From NCBI RefSeq assembly GCF_009857135.1, contig NZ_CP047318.1:5332001-5396000 (forward strand): a DNA stretch of 64,000 bases, read 5' to 3'. This DNA comes from Streptomyces sp. HM190. GTDB taxonomy: Bacteria; Actinomycetota; Actinomycetes; Streptomycetales; Streptomycetaceae. The translations under genes were made by a program, and so were the position numbers. Under the pieces are notes generated by a model. It was not told where the DNA came from. It saw only the letters and a program-made list of their open reading frames with translations, and searched no databases. This document shows positions 53,098 through 61,574 of this stretch, in pieces (the stretch's first letter is position 1; each line of letters opens with the position of its first letter).

Positions 53098-55589
53098 CGG
53101 CCCAGCAGGAGCGCCCGGACGTTCCACGGCCGTCCGGCGCCGGACCGTTGCTCCTCGGTGTACGGCACCACGGGCCCGGCTCGGCGCGGGCGGTGCGGGC
53201 CGCGCTGGCGGCGGCCCGGCCCCGGGTCGTGCTGATCGAGGGACCACCCGAGGCGGACCCCCTCATCCCGCTCGCCGCCGACGAGGACATGCGGCCCCCG
53301 GTCGCCCTCCTCGCCCACGCGGTCGACGAGCCCGGCCGCTCCGCGTTCTGGCCCCTCGCCGAGTTCTCCCCCGAGTGGGTGGCCATCCGCTGGGCCCTGG
53401 AGCACGGGGTCCCCGCCCGCTTCATCGACCTCCCGGCCACGCACACGCTGGCCTGGGGGAGGGAGAACACCGCGGCGGCCGAACCGGAAGCACCGACCAC
53501 GGCGGCTGACGATCCGGCCCCGCGGACACAGGGGGAGACCGCCCCCGCCACGCCAGGGGAGCCGGAGCAGACCGCGGAAGGCTCCGGCGAACCTGCCGAC
53601 GGGAACCCCGCGGACGACGGTCCGGGAGCCCCGACGGACCCGGTCCGGGTCGACCCGCTGGCCGTGCTCGCGGAGGCCGCCGGTTACGACGACCCGGAGC
53701 GCTGGTGGGAGGACGTGGTCGAGCACCGGGGCACGGGCGGGGACGCGTTCGCGCCGTTCGCCGTGCTGGAGGAGGCCATGGGCGCGCTCCGCGAGGGGGA
53801 CGCCGCCGACGGGCACGACCGCGACTCGGTGCGCGAGGCGTACATGCGCCTGCAGATGCGGGCCGCGCAGAAGGAGTTCGGGGACGACGCGGTGGCCGTC
53901 GTGTGCGGGGCCTGGCACGTGCCCGCGCTGCGGCGGAAGCGGACCGTGGCCGCCGACCGGGCCCTGCTCAAGGGGCTGTCCAAGGTCAAGGCCGACATGA
54001 CCTGGGTGCCGTGGACGCACCGGCGGCTGGCCCGGGCCAGCGGCTATGGCGCGGGCATCGACTCCCCTGGCTGGTACGGGCACCTGTTCGGCGTGCCCGA
54101 CCGTCCCGTGGAGCGATGGCTGACCAAGGTCGCGGGCCTTCTCCGTGCGGAGGACCGCATCGTGTCCTCCGCACACGTCATCGAGGCGGTACGGCTGGCC
54201 GAGACGCTCGCCGCCATGCGCGGCCGCCCCCTGCCGGGTCTGACCGAGACCACCGACGCCGTACGGGCCGTGATGTGCGAGGGCTCGGACGTACCGCTGT
54301 CGCTGGTGCACGACCGGCTGGTGGTCGGGGACGTCCTGGGGGAGGTGCCCGAGGCGGCGCCGGCCGTCCCGCTGCAGCGGGACCTGGCACGGCTCCAGCG
54401 GCGGCTGCGCCTCAAGCCGGAGGCGCTGGAACGCGAACTGGAACTCGACCTGCGCAAGGAGAACGACGCCGGGCGCAGCCGCCTGCTGCACCGGCTGCGG
54501 CTGCTCGGCGTCGCCTGGGGCGAGCCCGCCGTGTCGCGGAGCAGCACGGGCACGTTCCGGGAGACCTGGCGGCTGCGCTGGGAGCCGGAGCTCGCCGTGC
54601 GGGTCGCCGAGGCAGGGGTGTGGGGGACCACGGTGCTCGCGGCGGCGACCGCGAAGGCCGAGGCGGACGCGGTCGCCGCCCCGTCGCTCGCCGACATCAC
54701 CACGCTCGCCGAGCGCTGTCTCCTGGCCGAACTGACCGCCGCGCTCCCCATGGTGATGCGGGTGCTCGCCGACCGCGCCGCCCTCGACGCCGACGTCGCC
54801 CACCTCGCGCAGGCGCTCCCGGCCCTGGTCCGTTCCCTGCGCTACGGCGACGTCCGCGCCACCGACACCCGGGCGCTCACCGAGGTCGCCGCCGGGCTCG
54901 CCGAGCGGATCTTCGTCGGACTGCCCCCGGCCTGTGCCGCGCTCGACGCGGACGCCGCGCAGGAGATGCGAGGCCATGTGGACGCGGTGCACGGAGCGGT
55001 GGGGCTGCTGGGCGACGCCGTCCGCACCGGGCACGGTGACCTGAGGGTCCGCTGGCACTCCGTCCTGCGGGTGCTCTCCGGGCGGGACACCGTTCCGGGC
55101 GTCGTCCGGGGCCGGGCCGTCCGGATCCTGCTGGACGACGGGGAGCTGGCGCAGGACGAGGCGGCCCGGCTCATGGGGCTCGTCCTGTCGCCGGGCACGG
55201 CCCCGGCCGACGCGGCGGCATGGATCGAGGGCTTCGTCGGCGGCGCCTCGGGCGGCGGCATGCTGCTGGTCCACGACGAACGGCTCCTCGGGCTGGTGGA
55301 CACGTGGCTGACCGGGGTGCCGGGGGACGCGTTCACGGACGTACTGCCGCTGCTGCGGCGGACGTTCTCGGCGTACGAGCCGGGGGTGCGCAGGACGCTC
55401 GGCGAACTGGTGCGTCGCGGACCCGGACGGGGGAGTACGGCGGCCGGCGGCGGATCCGGCGCACCCGGTTTCGCGGCCGACCTCGACACCGACCGCGCGG
55501 ACGCGGTGCTGCCGGTGGTGCGGCTGCTGCTGGGCCTGGACGACCGGGCCCCCATCGACGACAACGACCTTGCGGGGGTGGCGGGATGA
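53094..55589 (+). CDS. DUF5682-family protein with TraB/TIKI-like GxxH...E...GxxH residues
   Basis: 831 residues from GTG 53094, overlapping the MoxR stop. The N-terminal part shows GVRHHGPGS (Gly22-His25), then VVLIEGPPEAD (Glu49), an Arg-containing segment (GVPARFIDLP), an acidic low-complexity insertion (about 130-185) and VVCGAWHVPAL (Gly272-His275). Two GxxH motifs flanking a conserved Glu are the hallmark, as I know it, of the TraB/PrgY/TIKI and EreA/ChaN hydrolase superfamily. The rest (about 300-831) is helical and Leu/Arg-rich, without known motifs. I infer a metal-dependent hydrolase coupled to a MoxR/VWA machine; the family itself is annotated only as a domain of unknown function. 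Confidence 0.78.
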   Translation: MTAQQERPDVPRPSGAGPLLLGVRHHGPGSARAVRAALAAARPRVVLIEGPPEADPLIPLAADEDMRPPVALLAHAVDEPGRSAFWPLAEFSPEWVAIRWALEHGVPARFIDLPATHTLAWGRENTAAAEPEAPTTAADDPAPRTQGETAPATPGEPEQTAEGSGEPADGNPADDGPGAPTDPVRVDPLAVLAEAAGYDDPERWWEDVVEHRGTGGDAFAPFAVLEEAMGALREGDAADGHDRDSVREAYMRLQMRAAQKEFGDDAVAVVCGAWHVPALRRKRTVAADRALLKGLSKVKADMTWVPWTHRRLARASGYGAGIDSPGWYGHLFGVPDRPVERWLTKVAGLLRAEDRIVSSAHVIEAVRLAETLAAMRGRPLPGLTETTDAVRAVMCEGSDVPLSLVHDRLVVGDVLGEVPEAAPAVPLQRDLARLQRRLRLKPEALERELELDLRKENDAGRSRLLHRLRLLGVAWGEPAVSRSSTGTFRETWRLRWEPELAVRVAEAGVWGTTVLAAATAKAEADAVAAPSLADITTLAERCLLAELTAALPMVMRVLADRAALDADVAHLAQALPALVRSLRYGDVRATDTRALTEVAAGLAERIFVGLPPACAALDADAAQEMRGHVDAVHGAVGLLGDAVRTGHGDLRVRWHSVLRVLSGRDTVPGVVRGRAVRILLDDGELAQDEAARLMGLVLSPGTAPADAAAWIEGFVGGASGGGMLLVHDERLLGLVDTWLTGVPGDAFTDVLPLLRRTFSAYEPGVRRTLGELVRRGPGRGSTAAGGGSGAPGFAADLDTDRADAVLPVVRLLLGLDDRAPIDDNDLAGVAG

Positions 55590-55747
55590 CGACGGACGGA
55601 CTGAGCCGGACGGGGCGGGCCGCGCAGGCGGTGGCCGCCGGGGACGGCCACGGCCACGCGCCGGAGCCCCGGTCGGGTGACCGGCCGACGACGACGGTGC
55701 CGGTGATGCCGCTGTGGGCGCGGCCTCGTACGGGGGTCCGCGGATGA
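55586..55747 (+). CDS. 53-residue coupled small ORF between DUF5682 and VWA genes
   Basis: ATG 55586 overlaps the DUF5682 stop codon (ATGA), and its own TGA overlaps the ATG of the VWA gene (ATGA at 55744-55747). It therefore fills the gap exactly with start/stop overlaps on both sides. The peptide (MTTDGLSRTGRAAQAVAAGD, then a His/Pro/Arg-rich tail ending TGVRG) has no recognisable domain. It could be a real small subunit or a translational relay that carries ribosomes to the VWA start. Confidence 0.5.
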   Translation: MTTDGLSRTGRAAQAVAAGDGHGHAPEPRSGDRPTTTVPVMPLWARPRTGVRG

Positions 55748-56988
55748 CGGTGCAGGGGATCACGGACGGGGCGAAGCACGCCGCGGACGCGGCGAAGGGG
55801 ACCGCGGAGGGGGCGACGGCGGCCATGGAGGGCACGTACGAGCAGGCGGCCGACGAACGGCTGCGGCGTTGGCGGCTGGTCCTCGGAGGGGAGGCGGCCG
55901 ACGGCACCGGGTGCGCGCTCGGCGGCCGGGACGTGGCCATGGACCAGGCGCTGACCGCCCTGTACGGCAAGGGGGACAAGCCGCAGACCGGGAGGGACCG
56001 TTCGGCGGGGCTCGGGGCGTCGGCGCCGTCGGTGGCGCGGTGGCTCGGCGACATCCGGACGTACTTCCCCTCCTCCGTCGTCCAGGTCATGCAGCGCGAC
56101 GCGATCGACCGCCTCGGGCTGTCCACGCTGCTGCTCGAACCGGAGATGCTGGAGGCGGTGGAGGCCGACGTCCACCTCGTCGGCACCCTGCTCTCCCTCA
56201 ACAAGGCCATGCCGGAGACGACGAAGGAGACGGCGCGGGCCGTCGTGCGCAAGGTCGTCGAGGACCTGGAGAAGCGGCTCGCGACCCGCACCCGAGCCAC
56301 CCTCACCGGTGCGCTCGACCGCAGCGCCCGTGTCAGCCGGCCGCGCCATCACGACATCGACTGGAACCGCACGATCGCGGCCAACCTGAAGAACTACCTG
56401 CCCGAGTACCGCACGGTCGTGCCCGAGCGGCTCATCGGGTACGGGCGGGCCTCGCAGTCGGTGAAGAAAGAGGTCATCCTCTGCATCGACCAGTCGGGGT
56501 CGATGGCGGCGTCGGTCGTCTACGCGTCCGTGTTCGGGGCGGTGCTCGCGTCGATGCGGTCCATCAGCACCCGGCTCGTCGTCTTCGACACGGCGGTCGT
56601 CGACCTCACCGACCAGCTCGACGACCCCGTCGACGTCCTCTTCGGCACCCAGCTCGGCGGTGGCACGGACATCAACCGGGCGCTCGCCTACTGCCAGTCG
56701 CAGATCACCCGGCCCGCGGAGACGGTGGTGGTGCTGATCAGCGACCTCTACGAGGGCGGGATCCGCAACGAGATGCTGAAACGGGTGGCGGCGATGAAGG
56801 CGTCCGGGGTGCAGTTCGTGACGCTGCTCGCGCTGTCCGACGAGGGGGCGCCCGCCTATGACCGGGAGCACGCGGCGGCCCTCTCCGCCCTCGGCGCACC
56901 GGCGTTCGCCTGCACACCCGACCTGTTCCCGGAGGTGATGGCGGCGGCCATTGAGAAGCGGCCCCTGCCGATACCGGACAGCGCCTGA
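55744..56988 (+). CDS. VWA-domain (MIDAS) protein, MoxR partner
   Basis: 414 residues from ATG 55744, overlapping the preceding small ORF stop. The N-terminal ~240 residues are helical (DGAKHAADAAKGTAEGATAA, then LRRWRLVLGG). The VWA domain begins KKEVILCIDQSGSMAASVV with an intact MIDAS motif DxSxS (Asp249, Ser251, Ser253), Thr308 in GGGTDINRAL, and the downstream Asp in VVVLISDLYEGG. A divalent metal at the MIDAS would mediate partner or substrate contact, with the MoxR ATPase driving conformational change as in CoxD/CoxE or BchI/BchD pairs. It is the last gene of the rightward arm. Confidence 0.9.
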   Translation: MTVQGITDGAKHAADAAKGTAEGATAAMEGTYEQAADERLRRWRLVLGGEAADGTGCALGGRDVAMDQALTALYGKGDKPQTGRDRSAGLGASAPSVARWLGDIRTYFPSSVVQVMQRDAIDRLGLSTLLLEPEMLEAVEADVHLVGTLLSLNKAMPETTKETARAVVRKVVEDLEKRLATRTRATLTGALDRSARVSRPRHHDIDWNRTIAANLKNYLPEYRTVVPERLIGYGRASQSVKKEVILCIDQSGSMAASVVYASVFGAVLASMRSISTRLVVFDTAVVDLTDQLDDPVDVLFGTQLGGGTDINRALAYCQSQITRPAETVVVLISDLYEGGIRNEMLKRVAAMKASGVQFVTLLALSDEGAPAYDREHAAALSALGAPAFACTPDLFPEVMAAAIEKRPLPIPDSA

Positions 56989-57020
56989 GGGGGCTGCACG
57001 GGCAGGGCAACTGTTGTCGC

Positions 57021-57062
57021 AGGGGCAGGGGCAGGGGCAGGGGCAGGGGCAGGGGCAGGGGC
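57021..57062. repeat. hexanucleotide microsatellite AGGGGC x7 (G-quadruplex prone)
   Basis: Seven perfect AGGGGC units begin 32 bp after the VWA stop codon, giving seven GGGG runs at 2-nt spacing on the + strand. Such a tract can fold as a G-quadruplex in RNA or DNA and could act as a transcript end or barrier. Confidence 0.9.
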
Positions 57063-57264
57063 AGAGCGCAGGCGCGGGAGGGGAGGGCGGGGAACCGGAC
57101 AGGGGAGGTTGTAATGTGGACATGACAATGCGGCGGTGGCGTGGGGCTTGCGTGACGGCGGGCGGTCCGTGCGAGGATCGGCAGCGCTTCACAGCCTTCA
57201 CACGGGTGTGCGCGCCTCCACCCCGTACTCCGTAGGACCGCCGCACGGGAGGAACCTCCCCGTC

Positions 57265-58329
57265 TTGACTCCAGCCGTCGCACTTCCCGGTGCCGGTGCC
57301 GGTGCCGGTGCCGGTGCCAGTGCCGCCCCGCGCATCTCGCGTGCGGCCGCCGGGCGCCGTGTTGTGTGGCTTCTCCTGCTGGCGGGCGGGCTGTTCGTCC
57401 TCGGGGTTCTCTGCGCGGGGCGGGCGAACGCGGCCGAGGGGACCGTGACTTCGCTCCCGGTCGTCACGAGCGCCGTTGATCCGGGACCTGGGGGTACGGG
57501 GTCTGCCGAGACGACCGGCGTGGTCGATGACGTGGTGCCGCCGGTGGCCCGGGACGTCGTGCAGCCGGTCGCTGACGAAGTCCTGCGGCCGTTCACCGAG
57601 GACGTGTCGCGGCCGGTCGGGGATGTCGTGGAGGCCGTGACCGGGGGAATGGGCGACACGTCGTCCTTCCCGCCGGGAGCGCAGGTGCCGTCGTGGCCCG
57701 GCGGCTCCGATTGGCCGCGGCTTCCTGAGCTGCCGGGCGGGCCGGAGATGCCCGAGATACCCGGCGTGCCCGAGATACCCGGTGTGCCCGAGATACCCGG
57801 CGTGCCTGAGATACCCGGCGTGCCTGAGCTGCCGGGCGTGCCTGAGTTGCCCGAGTTGCCCGAGTTGCCCGGCGTGCCTGCGTGGCCCACGGTGCCGGGG
57901 GAGACGACGCCCGTCGGCGTGACGCCTCGTGAGCCGGGCGTGGTGCGGCCCGGCAAGGCCGGCCAGGGTGTGGACGGCGGTCGTGAGCGACGCCGCGTCG
58001 GTCCGGCTCGCGCCGCGCACGGACCGTTCGCCGGGGACGGTGACGTGGCCGCCGTGGCGGCCCACCACCACGACGCCGGTGCCGGTGACGCGCGTGCCGG
58101 TGACGCGCGTGCCGGGCGGACGCCCGAGCCCCAGGCCCCCGACGGAGTGCCTGCGGACGCCCTCGGCGTTCACTCCGTCGCCGACAACGGCGGGCCGCGT
58201 CACGCCGAGCCCCACGCCGTCACTTCTCTTCAGCGGGCGCCGTCGAGTCTCGCGCCCGGCGCCACCGTGGCCGACGCCGCTGGCGGGACCCAGGACCGGC
58301 GCCGGGACATCCCCGAGTTCCCCGGGTAG
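57265..58329 (+). CDS. predicted exported protein with PEIPGV repeats
   Basis: 354 residues if it starts at TTG 57265 (GGGAGGAACC 12 nt upstream); the start is uncertain and the frame is open from 57136. A run of Gly-Ala from GGTGCC repeats is followed by a hydrophobic signal or anchor segment (RRVVWLLLLAGGLFVLGVLC, ending GRANA). An acidic/Val/Pro-rich region comes next (VVDDVVPPVARDVVQPVADE). Then there are tandem P-E-I-P-G-V and P-E-L-P-G-V hexapeptides (about 160-205), and a His/Arg/Ala-rich C-terminus. It resembles low-complexity wall-spanning or surface proteins of actinomycetes. No catalytic or sortase motif is seen. Confidence 0.6.
   Translation: MTPAVALPGAGAGAGAGASAAPRISRAAAGRRVVWLLLLAGGLFVLGVLCAGRANAAEGTVTSLPVVTSAVDPGPGGTGSAETTGVVDDVVPPVARDVVQPVADEVLRPFTEDVSRPVGDVVEAVTGGMGDTSSFPPGAQVPSWPGGSDWPRLPELPGGPEMPEIPGVPEIPGVPEIPGVPEIPGVPELPGVPELPELPELPGVPAWPTVPGETTPVGVTPREPGVVRPGKAGQGVDGGRERRRVGPARAAHGPFAGDGDVAAVAAHHHDAGAGDARAGDARAGRTPEPQAPDGVPADALGVHSVADNGGPRHAEPHAVTSLQRAPSSLAPGATVADAAGGTQDRRRDIPEFPG
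57289..57324 (+). repeat. hexanucleotide GGTGCC x5
   Basis: Five perfect GGTGCC units plus AGTGCC near the 5' end of the exported protein gene, encoding a Gly-Ala run. It is the third hexanucleotide microsatellite within 7 kb. Confidence 0.85.
57742..57879 (+). repeat. 18-bp tandem repeats encoding PE(I/L)PGV
   Basis: Around four near-identical 18-bp units of the form GAGATACCCGGCGTGCCC are followed by shorter P-E-L and P-E-L-P-G-V variants. They encode proline-glutamate repeats of the exported protein. Confidence 0.85.
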
Positions 58330-58599
58330 GGCAAGCCGCCCCCGTCACCGCCTCGTCGAGCGGGGGAGAACGGCCAGATCCGCCCGCTCGCCCTCCGTCC
58401 GGAACATTCCCTCCCCTGTCGCGGAGGCCCGGACGCACCCCCTCGGAACCGGTACCGCGGCCCCGTCATGACGACGGAGGCGACCACTCCGGGTGCTCAG
58501 CCGCCGGCCCGGCGCGCAGGACGCGACGACAGCGGCCGCACCGGTCGCGGGTTCCCACCCGGTTCCACGACTCGGCACCCCGAAGGAACTGACGTACGC

Positions 58600-58827
58600 G
58601 TGAACGAGAACATCCGCCGCTCCCTCGTCCTGGCCGCCGATGCCACCGGCGCGGGGGCGCTCGGCGCCGCCACCGCCGACGCGGACGAACCGCACACGCC
58701 GACGGTCACCGCGTCCGACGTGAGCGTGGACCCCGCCGACTCGATCGCGCCGGAGCGCCTCCCGCGCGGCCTGTGCCGGCGGGCCGTGCCCCGTCCCACC
58801 CGGCGGCCGTACGGGACGGGCGGGTGA
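58600..58827 (+). CDS. possible small exported protein
   Basis: A 75-residue frame from GTG 58600 (GAAGGA about 12 nt upstream). The start VNENIRRSLVLAADATGAGA continues to ALGAATADADE, resembling small Streptomyces secreted proteins with an A-x-A signal cleavage site, though the hydrophobic core contains an Asp. The rest is Pro/Thr/Val-rich then Arg/Pro-rich. It may be a degraded copy of a secreted protein gene. Support is weak. Confidence 0.35.
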   Translation: MNENIRRSLVLAADATGAGALGAATADADEPHTPTVTASDVSVDPADSIAPERLPRGLCRRAVPRPTRRPYGTGG

Positions 58828-58956
58828 AGGGGGCCGGCTCGTAGTACTGCTCCCCTCCGGCGGAGCCCCGGACAGCCGAAAGCCGTCGGCCGGGTCCGGG
58901 TGGATACCGGCGGGGAGGGGCGGGTGGTCCTCACTGGGGAGACGATCACCCGCCGC
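58828..58956. other. short non-coding spacer
   Basis: No gene or site is supported before the tandem terminators at 58957-59027. Confidence 0.4.
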
Positions 58957-59027
58957 GGCCCTTCCCCGAGTCGAGGAAGGGCCCGGAAAGGGGCCTCACC
59001 GGGCGCACCCCAGCCCGGTGAGGCCCC
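58957..59027. terminator. two tandem hairpins upstream of sucC
   Basis: GGCCCTTCC (58957-58965) / GGAAGGGCC (58975-58983) is a 9-bp stem. GGGGCCTCACCGGGC (58990-59004) / GCCCGGTGAGGCCCC (59013-59027) is a perfect 15-bp stem with an 8-nt loop. They isolate the sucCD operon from upstream transcription. Confidence 0.85.
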
Positions 59028-59281
59028 GCGATCCGATGCCCACGCGGCTCACATCCGGCACGCCGTGCCAGTGAGCGCGGCATCATGTGACAGGTATCAC
59101 CGCTCAGGTGTGACGCGCGATTTAGAGGGCTCCCGGAAGCAGAGATAACCTGCGAGACGGACATGCCGCGCGCTCGGACACCGTGTGCGCCTCCCTTGTG
59201 ACTCTCGGCGGACGTCACGTTGCCCTTCGCGGCACGCCCACGCATCCAACGAACCGCGATCACTGATAGGGACGGAAGCGC
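59028..59281 (+). promoter_or_regulatory. sucCD promoter region
   Basis: 254 bp between the strong terminators and the sucC start, containing a less GC-rich segment (59085-59150, with GATTTAGAGG and AGATAACC) that is the likely promoter. The RBS is GGGACGGAAG just before the GTG at 59282. Box boundaries are not certain. Confidence 0.4.
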
Positions 59282-60460
59282 GTGGACCTGTTCGAGTACC
59301 AGGCGAGGGACCTCTTCGCCAAGCACGGTGTACCGGTGCTGGCCGGTGAAGTCATCGACACGCCTGAGGCGGCGCGCGAGATCACCGAGCGGCTGGGCGG
59401 CAAGTCGGTCGTCAAGGCTCAGGTGAAGGTCGGTGGTCGAGGCAAGGCCGGCGGTGTGAAGCTCGCCGCCACCCCGGACGAGGCCGTCGCCCGTTCGACG
59501 GACATCCTCGGCATGGACATCAAGGGCCACACGGTCCACAAGGTCATGATCGCCGAGACCGCGCCGGAGATCGTCGAGGAGTACTACGTCTCCTTCCTCC
59601 TCGACCGCACCAACCGCACCTTCCTCTCCATCGCCTCCGTCGAGGGCGGCATGGAGATCGAGGAGGTGGCGGCCACCCGCCCCGAGGCCGTCGCCAAGAC
59701 CCCCATCGACGCCAACGAGGGTGTGACCCCCGAGGTCGCCCGCCGGATCGTCGAGGCCGCGAAGTTCCCGGCCGAGGTCGCCGACAAGGTCGCCGACATC
59801 CTCGTCACCCTGTGGAAGACCTTCGTCGCCGAGGACGCTCTCCTCGTCGAGGTCAACCCGCTGGCGAAGGTCGCCTCCGGCGACGTCATCGCCCTCGACG
59901 GCAAGGTCTCCCTCGACGAGAACGCCGAGTTCCGTCAGCCCTCGCACGAGGAGCTCCAGGACAAGGCGTCGGCCAACCCGCTGGAGGCCGCCGCCAAGGA
60001 GAAGGGCCTCAACTACGTCAAGCTCGACGGCGAGGTCGGCATCATCGGCAACGGCGCGGGTCTCGTCATGAGCACCCTGGACGTCGTCGCCTACGCCGGT
60101 GAGGCGCACGGTGGCGTCAAGCCCGCCAACTTCCTCGACATCGGTGGTGGCGCCTCCGCCGCCGTCATGGCGAACGGTCTGGAGATCATCCTCGGCGACC
60201 CGGACGTCAAGTCCGTCTTCGTCAACGTCTTCGGCGGCATCACCGCGTGCGACGAGGTCGCCAACGGCATCGTGCAGGCGCTGCAGCTGCTCAAGGACCG
60301 GGGCGAGGAAGTCACCAAGCCGCTCGTCGTCCGTCTCGACGGCAACAACGCCGAGCTGGGTCGCAAGATCCTCTCCGACGCCAACCACCCGCTGGTCCAG
60401 CGCGTGGACACCATGGACGGCGCGGCCGACAAGGCCGCCGAGCTCGCGGCTGCGAAGTAA
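59282..60460 (+). CDS. sucC: succinyl-CoA synthetase beta subunit
   Basis: 392 residues from GTG 59282. ADP-forming succinate-CoA ligase beta subunit of the TCA cycle. The ATP-grasp domain opens MDLFEYQARDLFAKHGVPVL and includes KAQVKVGGRGKAGGVKLA. The C-terminal subunit-interface domain has GEVGIIGNGAGLVMSTLD, the nucleotide-stabilising NFLDIGGGA, and VFVNVFGGITACDEVA. Length is normal (~390). The next gene, sucD, starts 19 bp later in the same operon. Confidence 0.96.
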   Translation: MDLFEYQARDLFAKHGVPVLAGEVIDTPEAAREITERLGGKSVVKAQVKVGGRGKAGGVKLAATPDEAVARSTDILGMDIKGHTVHKVMIAETAPEIVEEYYVSFLLDRTNRTFLSIASVEGGMEIEEVAATRPEAVAKTPIDANEGVTPEVARRIVEAAKFPAEVADKVADILVTLWKTFVAEDALLVEVNPLAKVASGDVIALDGKVSLDENAEFRQPSHEELQDKASANPLEAAAKEKGLNYVKLDGEVGIIGNGAGLVMSTLDVVAYAGEAHGGVKPANFLDIGGGASAAVMANGLEIILGDPDVKSVFVNVFGGITACDEVANGIVQALQLLKDRGEEVTKPLVVRLDGNNAELGRKILSDANHPLVQRVDTMDGAADKAAELAAAK

Positions 60461-60479
60461 GGGACGAGGACACACAGCC

Positions 60480-61364
60480 ATGGCTATCTTCCTCAACAAG
60501 GACAGCAAGGTCATCGTCCAGGGCATGACCGGTGCCACGGGCATGAAGCACACCAAGCTCATGCTGGCCGACGGCACGAACATCGTCGGTGGCGTGAACC
60601 CCCGCAAGGCGGGCACGAGCGTCGACGTCGACGGCACCGAGATCCCGGTCTTCGGCACCGTGGCCGAGGCGATCGAGAAGACGGGCGCGAACGTGTCCGT
60701 CCTCTTCGTGCCGCCGGCCTTCGCCAAGGCCGCCGTCGTCGAGGCCATCGACGCGGAGATCCCCCTCGCGGTCGTCATCACCGAGGGCATCGCCGTGCAC
60801 GACTCCGCCGCGTTCTACGCGTACGCGGTCGAGAAGGGCAACAAGACCCGCATCATCGGTCCCAACTGCCCCGGTCTGATCACTCCGGGTCAGTCGAACG
60901 CCGGCATCATCCCCGGTGACATCACCAAGCCGGGCCGCATCGGTCTCGTCTCGAAGTCCGGCACGCTGACGTACCAGATGATGTACGAGCTGCGTGACAT
61001 CGGCTTCTCGTCGGCCGTCGGCATCGGTGGCGACCCGGTCATCGGCACCACGCACATCGACGCGCTCGCCGCGTTCGAGGCCGACCCCGACACCGACCTC
61101 ATCGTGATGATCGGTGAGATCGGTGGCGACGCCGAGGAGCGTGCCGCCGACTTCATCAAGGCGAACGTGACGAAGCCGGTCGTCGGTTACGTCGCGGGCT
61201 TCACCGCGCCCGAGGGCAAGACCATGGGCCACGCCGGCGCCATCGTCTCCGGTTCCTCCGGCACGGCCGCCGCGAAGAAGGAGGCCCTGGAGGCCGCCGG
61301 TGTCAAGGTCGGCAAGACCCCGACCGAGACGGCGAAGCTGGCGCGCGAGATCCTCGGCGGCTGA
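60480..61364 (+). CDS. sucD: succinyl-CoA synthetase alpha subunit
   Basis: 294 residues from ATG 60480 (ACGAGGA upstream). CoA-binding domain opening MAIFLNKDSKVIVQGMTGAT, CoA loop with GTVAEAI and PPAFAKAAVVEAI, GPNCPGLITPGQ, SKSGTLTYQMMYEL, and phosphorylated active-site His in MGHAGAIVSGSSG. It forms a heterodimer/heterotetramer with SucC to make ATP (or GTP) and succinate from succinyl-CoA. A strong terminator follows. The tail repeats GCTGAGCACTCG twice just after the stop codon. Confidence 0.97.
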   Translation: MAIFLNKDSKVIVQGMTGATGMKHTKLMLADGTNIVGGVNPRKAGTSVDVDGTEIPVFGTVAEAIEKTGANVSVLFVPPAFAKAAVVEAIDAEIPLAVVITEGIAVHDSAAFYAYAVEKGNKTRIIGPNCPGLITPGQSNAGIIPGDITKPGRIGLVSKSGTLTYQMMYELRDIGFSSAVGIGGDPVIGTTHIDALAAFEADPDTDLIVMIGEIGGDAEERAADFIKANVTKPVVGYVAGFTAPEGKTMGHAGAIVSGSSGTAAAKKEALEAAGVKVGKTPTETAKLAREILGG

Positions 61365-61424
61365 ACGCTGGGCACCTGGTGCTGAGCACTCGGCGCTGAG
61401 CACTCGCTCCAGCCGAACGTCGAG

Positions 61425-61456
61425 CGGGCCCGTACCCCTGTGTGGGTGCGGGCCCG
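61425..61456. terminator. terminator after sucD
   Basis: CGGGCCCGTACCC (61425-61437) / GGGTGCGGGCCCG (61444-61456), a 13-bp stem with one G-U pair and a 6-nt loop, 60 bp past the sucD stop codon. Confidence 0.85.
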
Positions 61457-61523
61457 TCGCGTTGCCCTCGGAGCCACCCGGCCCTCGGGTTCACCGGACC
61501 CCCGGATACACCCGACCCTGGTC

Positions 61524-61574
61524 TCACCTGGCCTCCGGATTCACCTGGCCTCCGGATTCACCTGGCCTCCGGGT
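61524..61574. repeat. 17-bp direct repeat x3 at the 3' end of the sigma-like gene
   Basis: TCACCTGGCCTCCGGAT occurs at 61524-61540 and 61541-61557, with a third, slightly different copy at 61558-61574. The third copy is the last five codons and stop of the minus-strand gene (PEAR-stop), so its 3' end has been tandemly duplicated downstream. Confidence 0.85.

Noticed and set aside
57742..57879. CRISPR-like array
   Set aside because: The 18-bp units are contiguous without spacers and encode a PEIPGV peptide repeat in frame.
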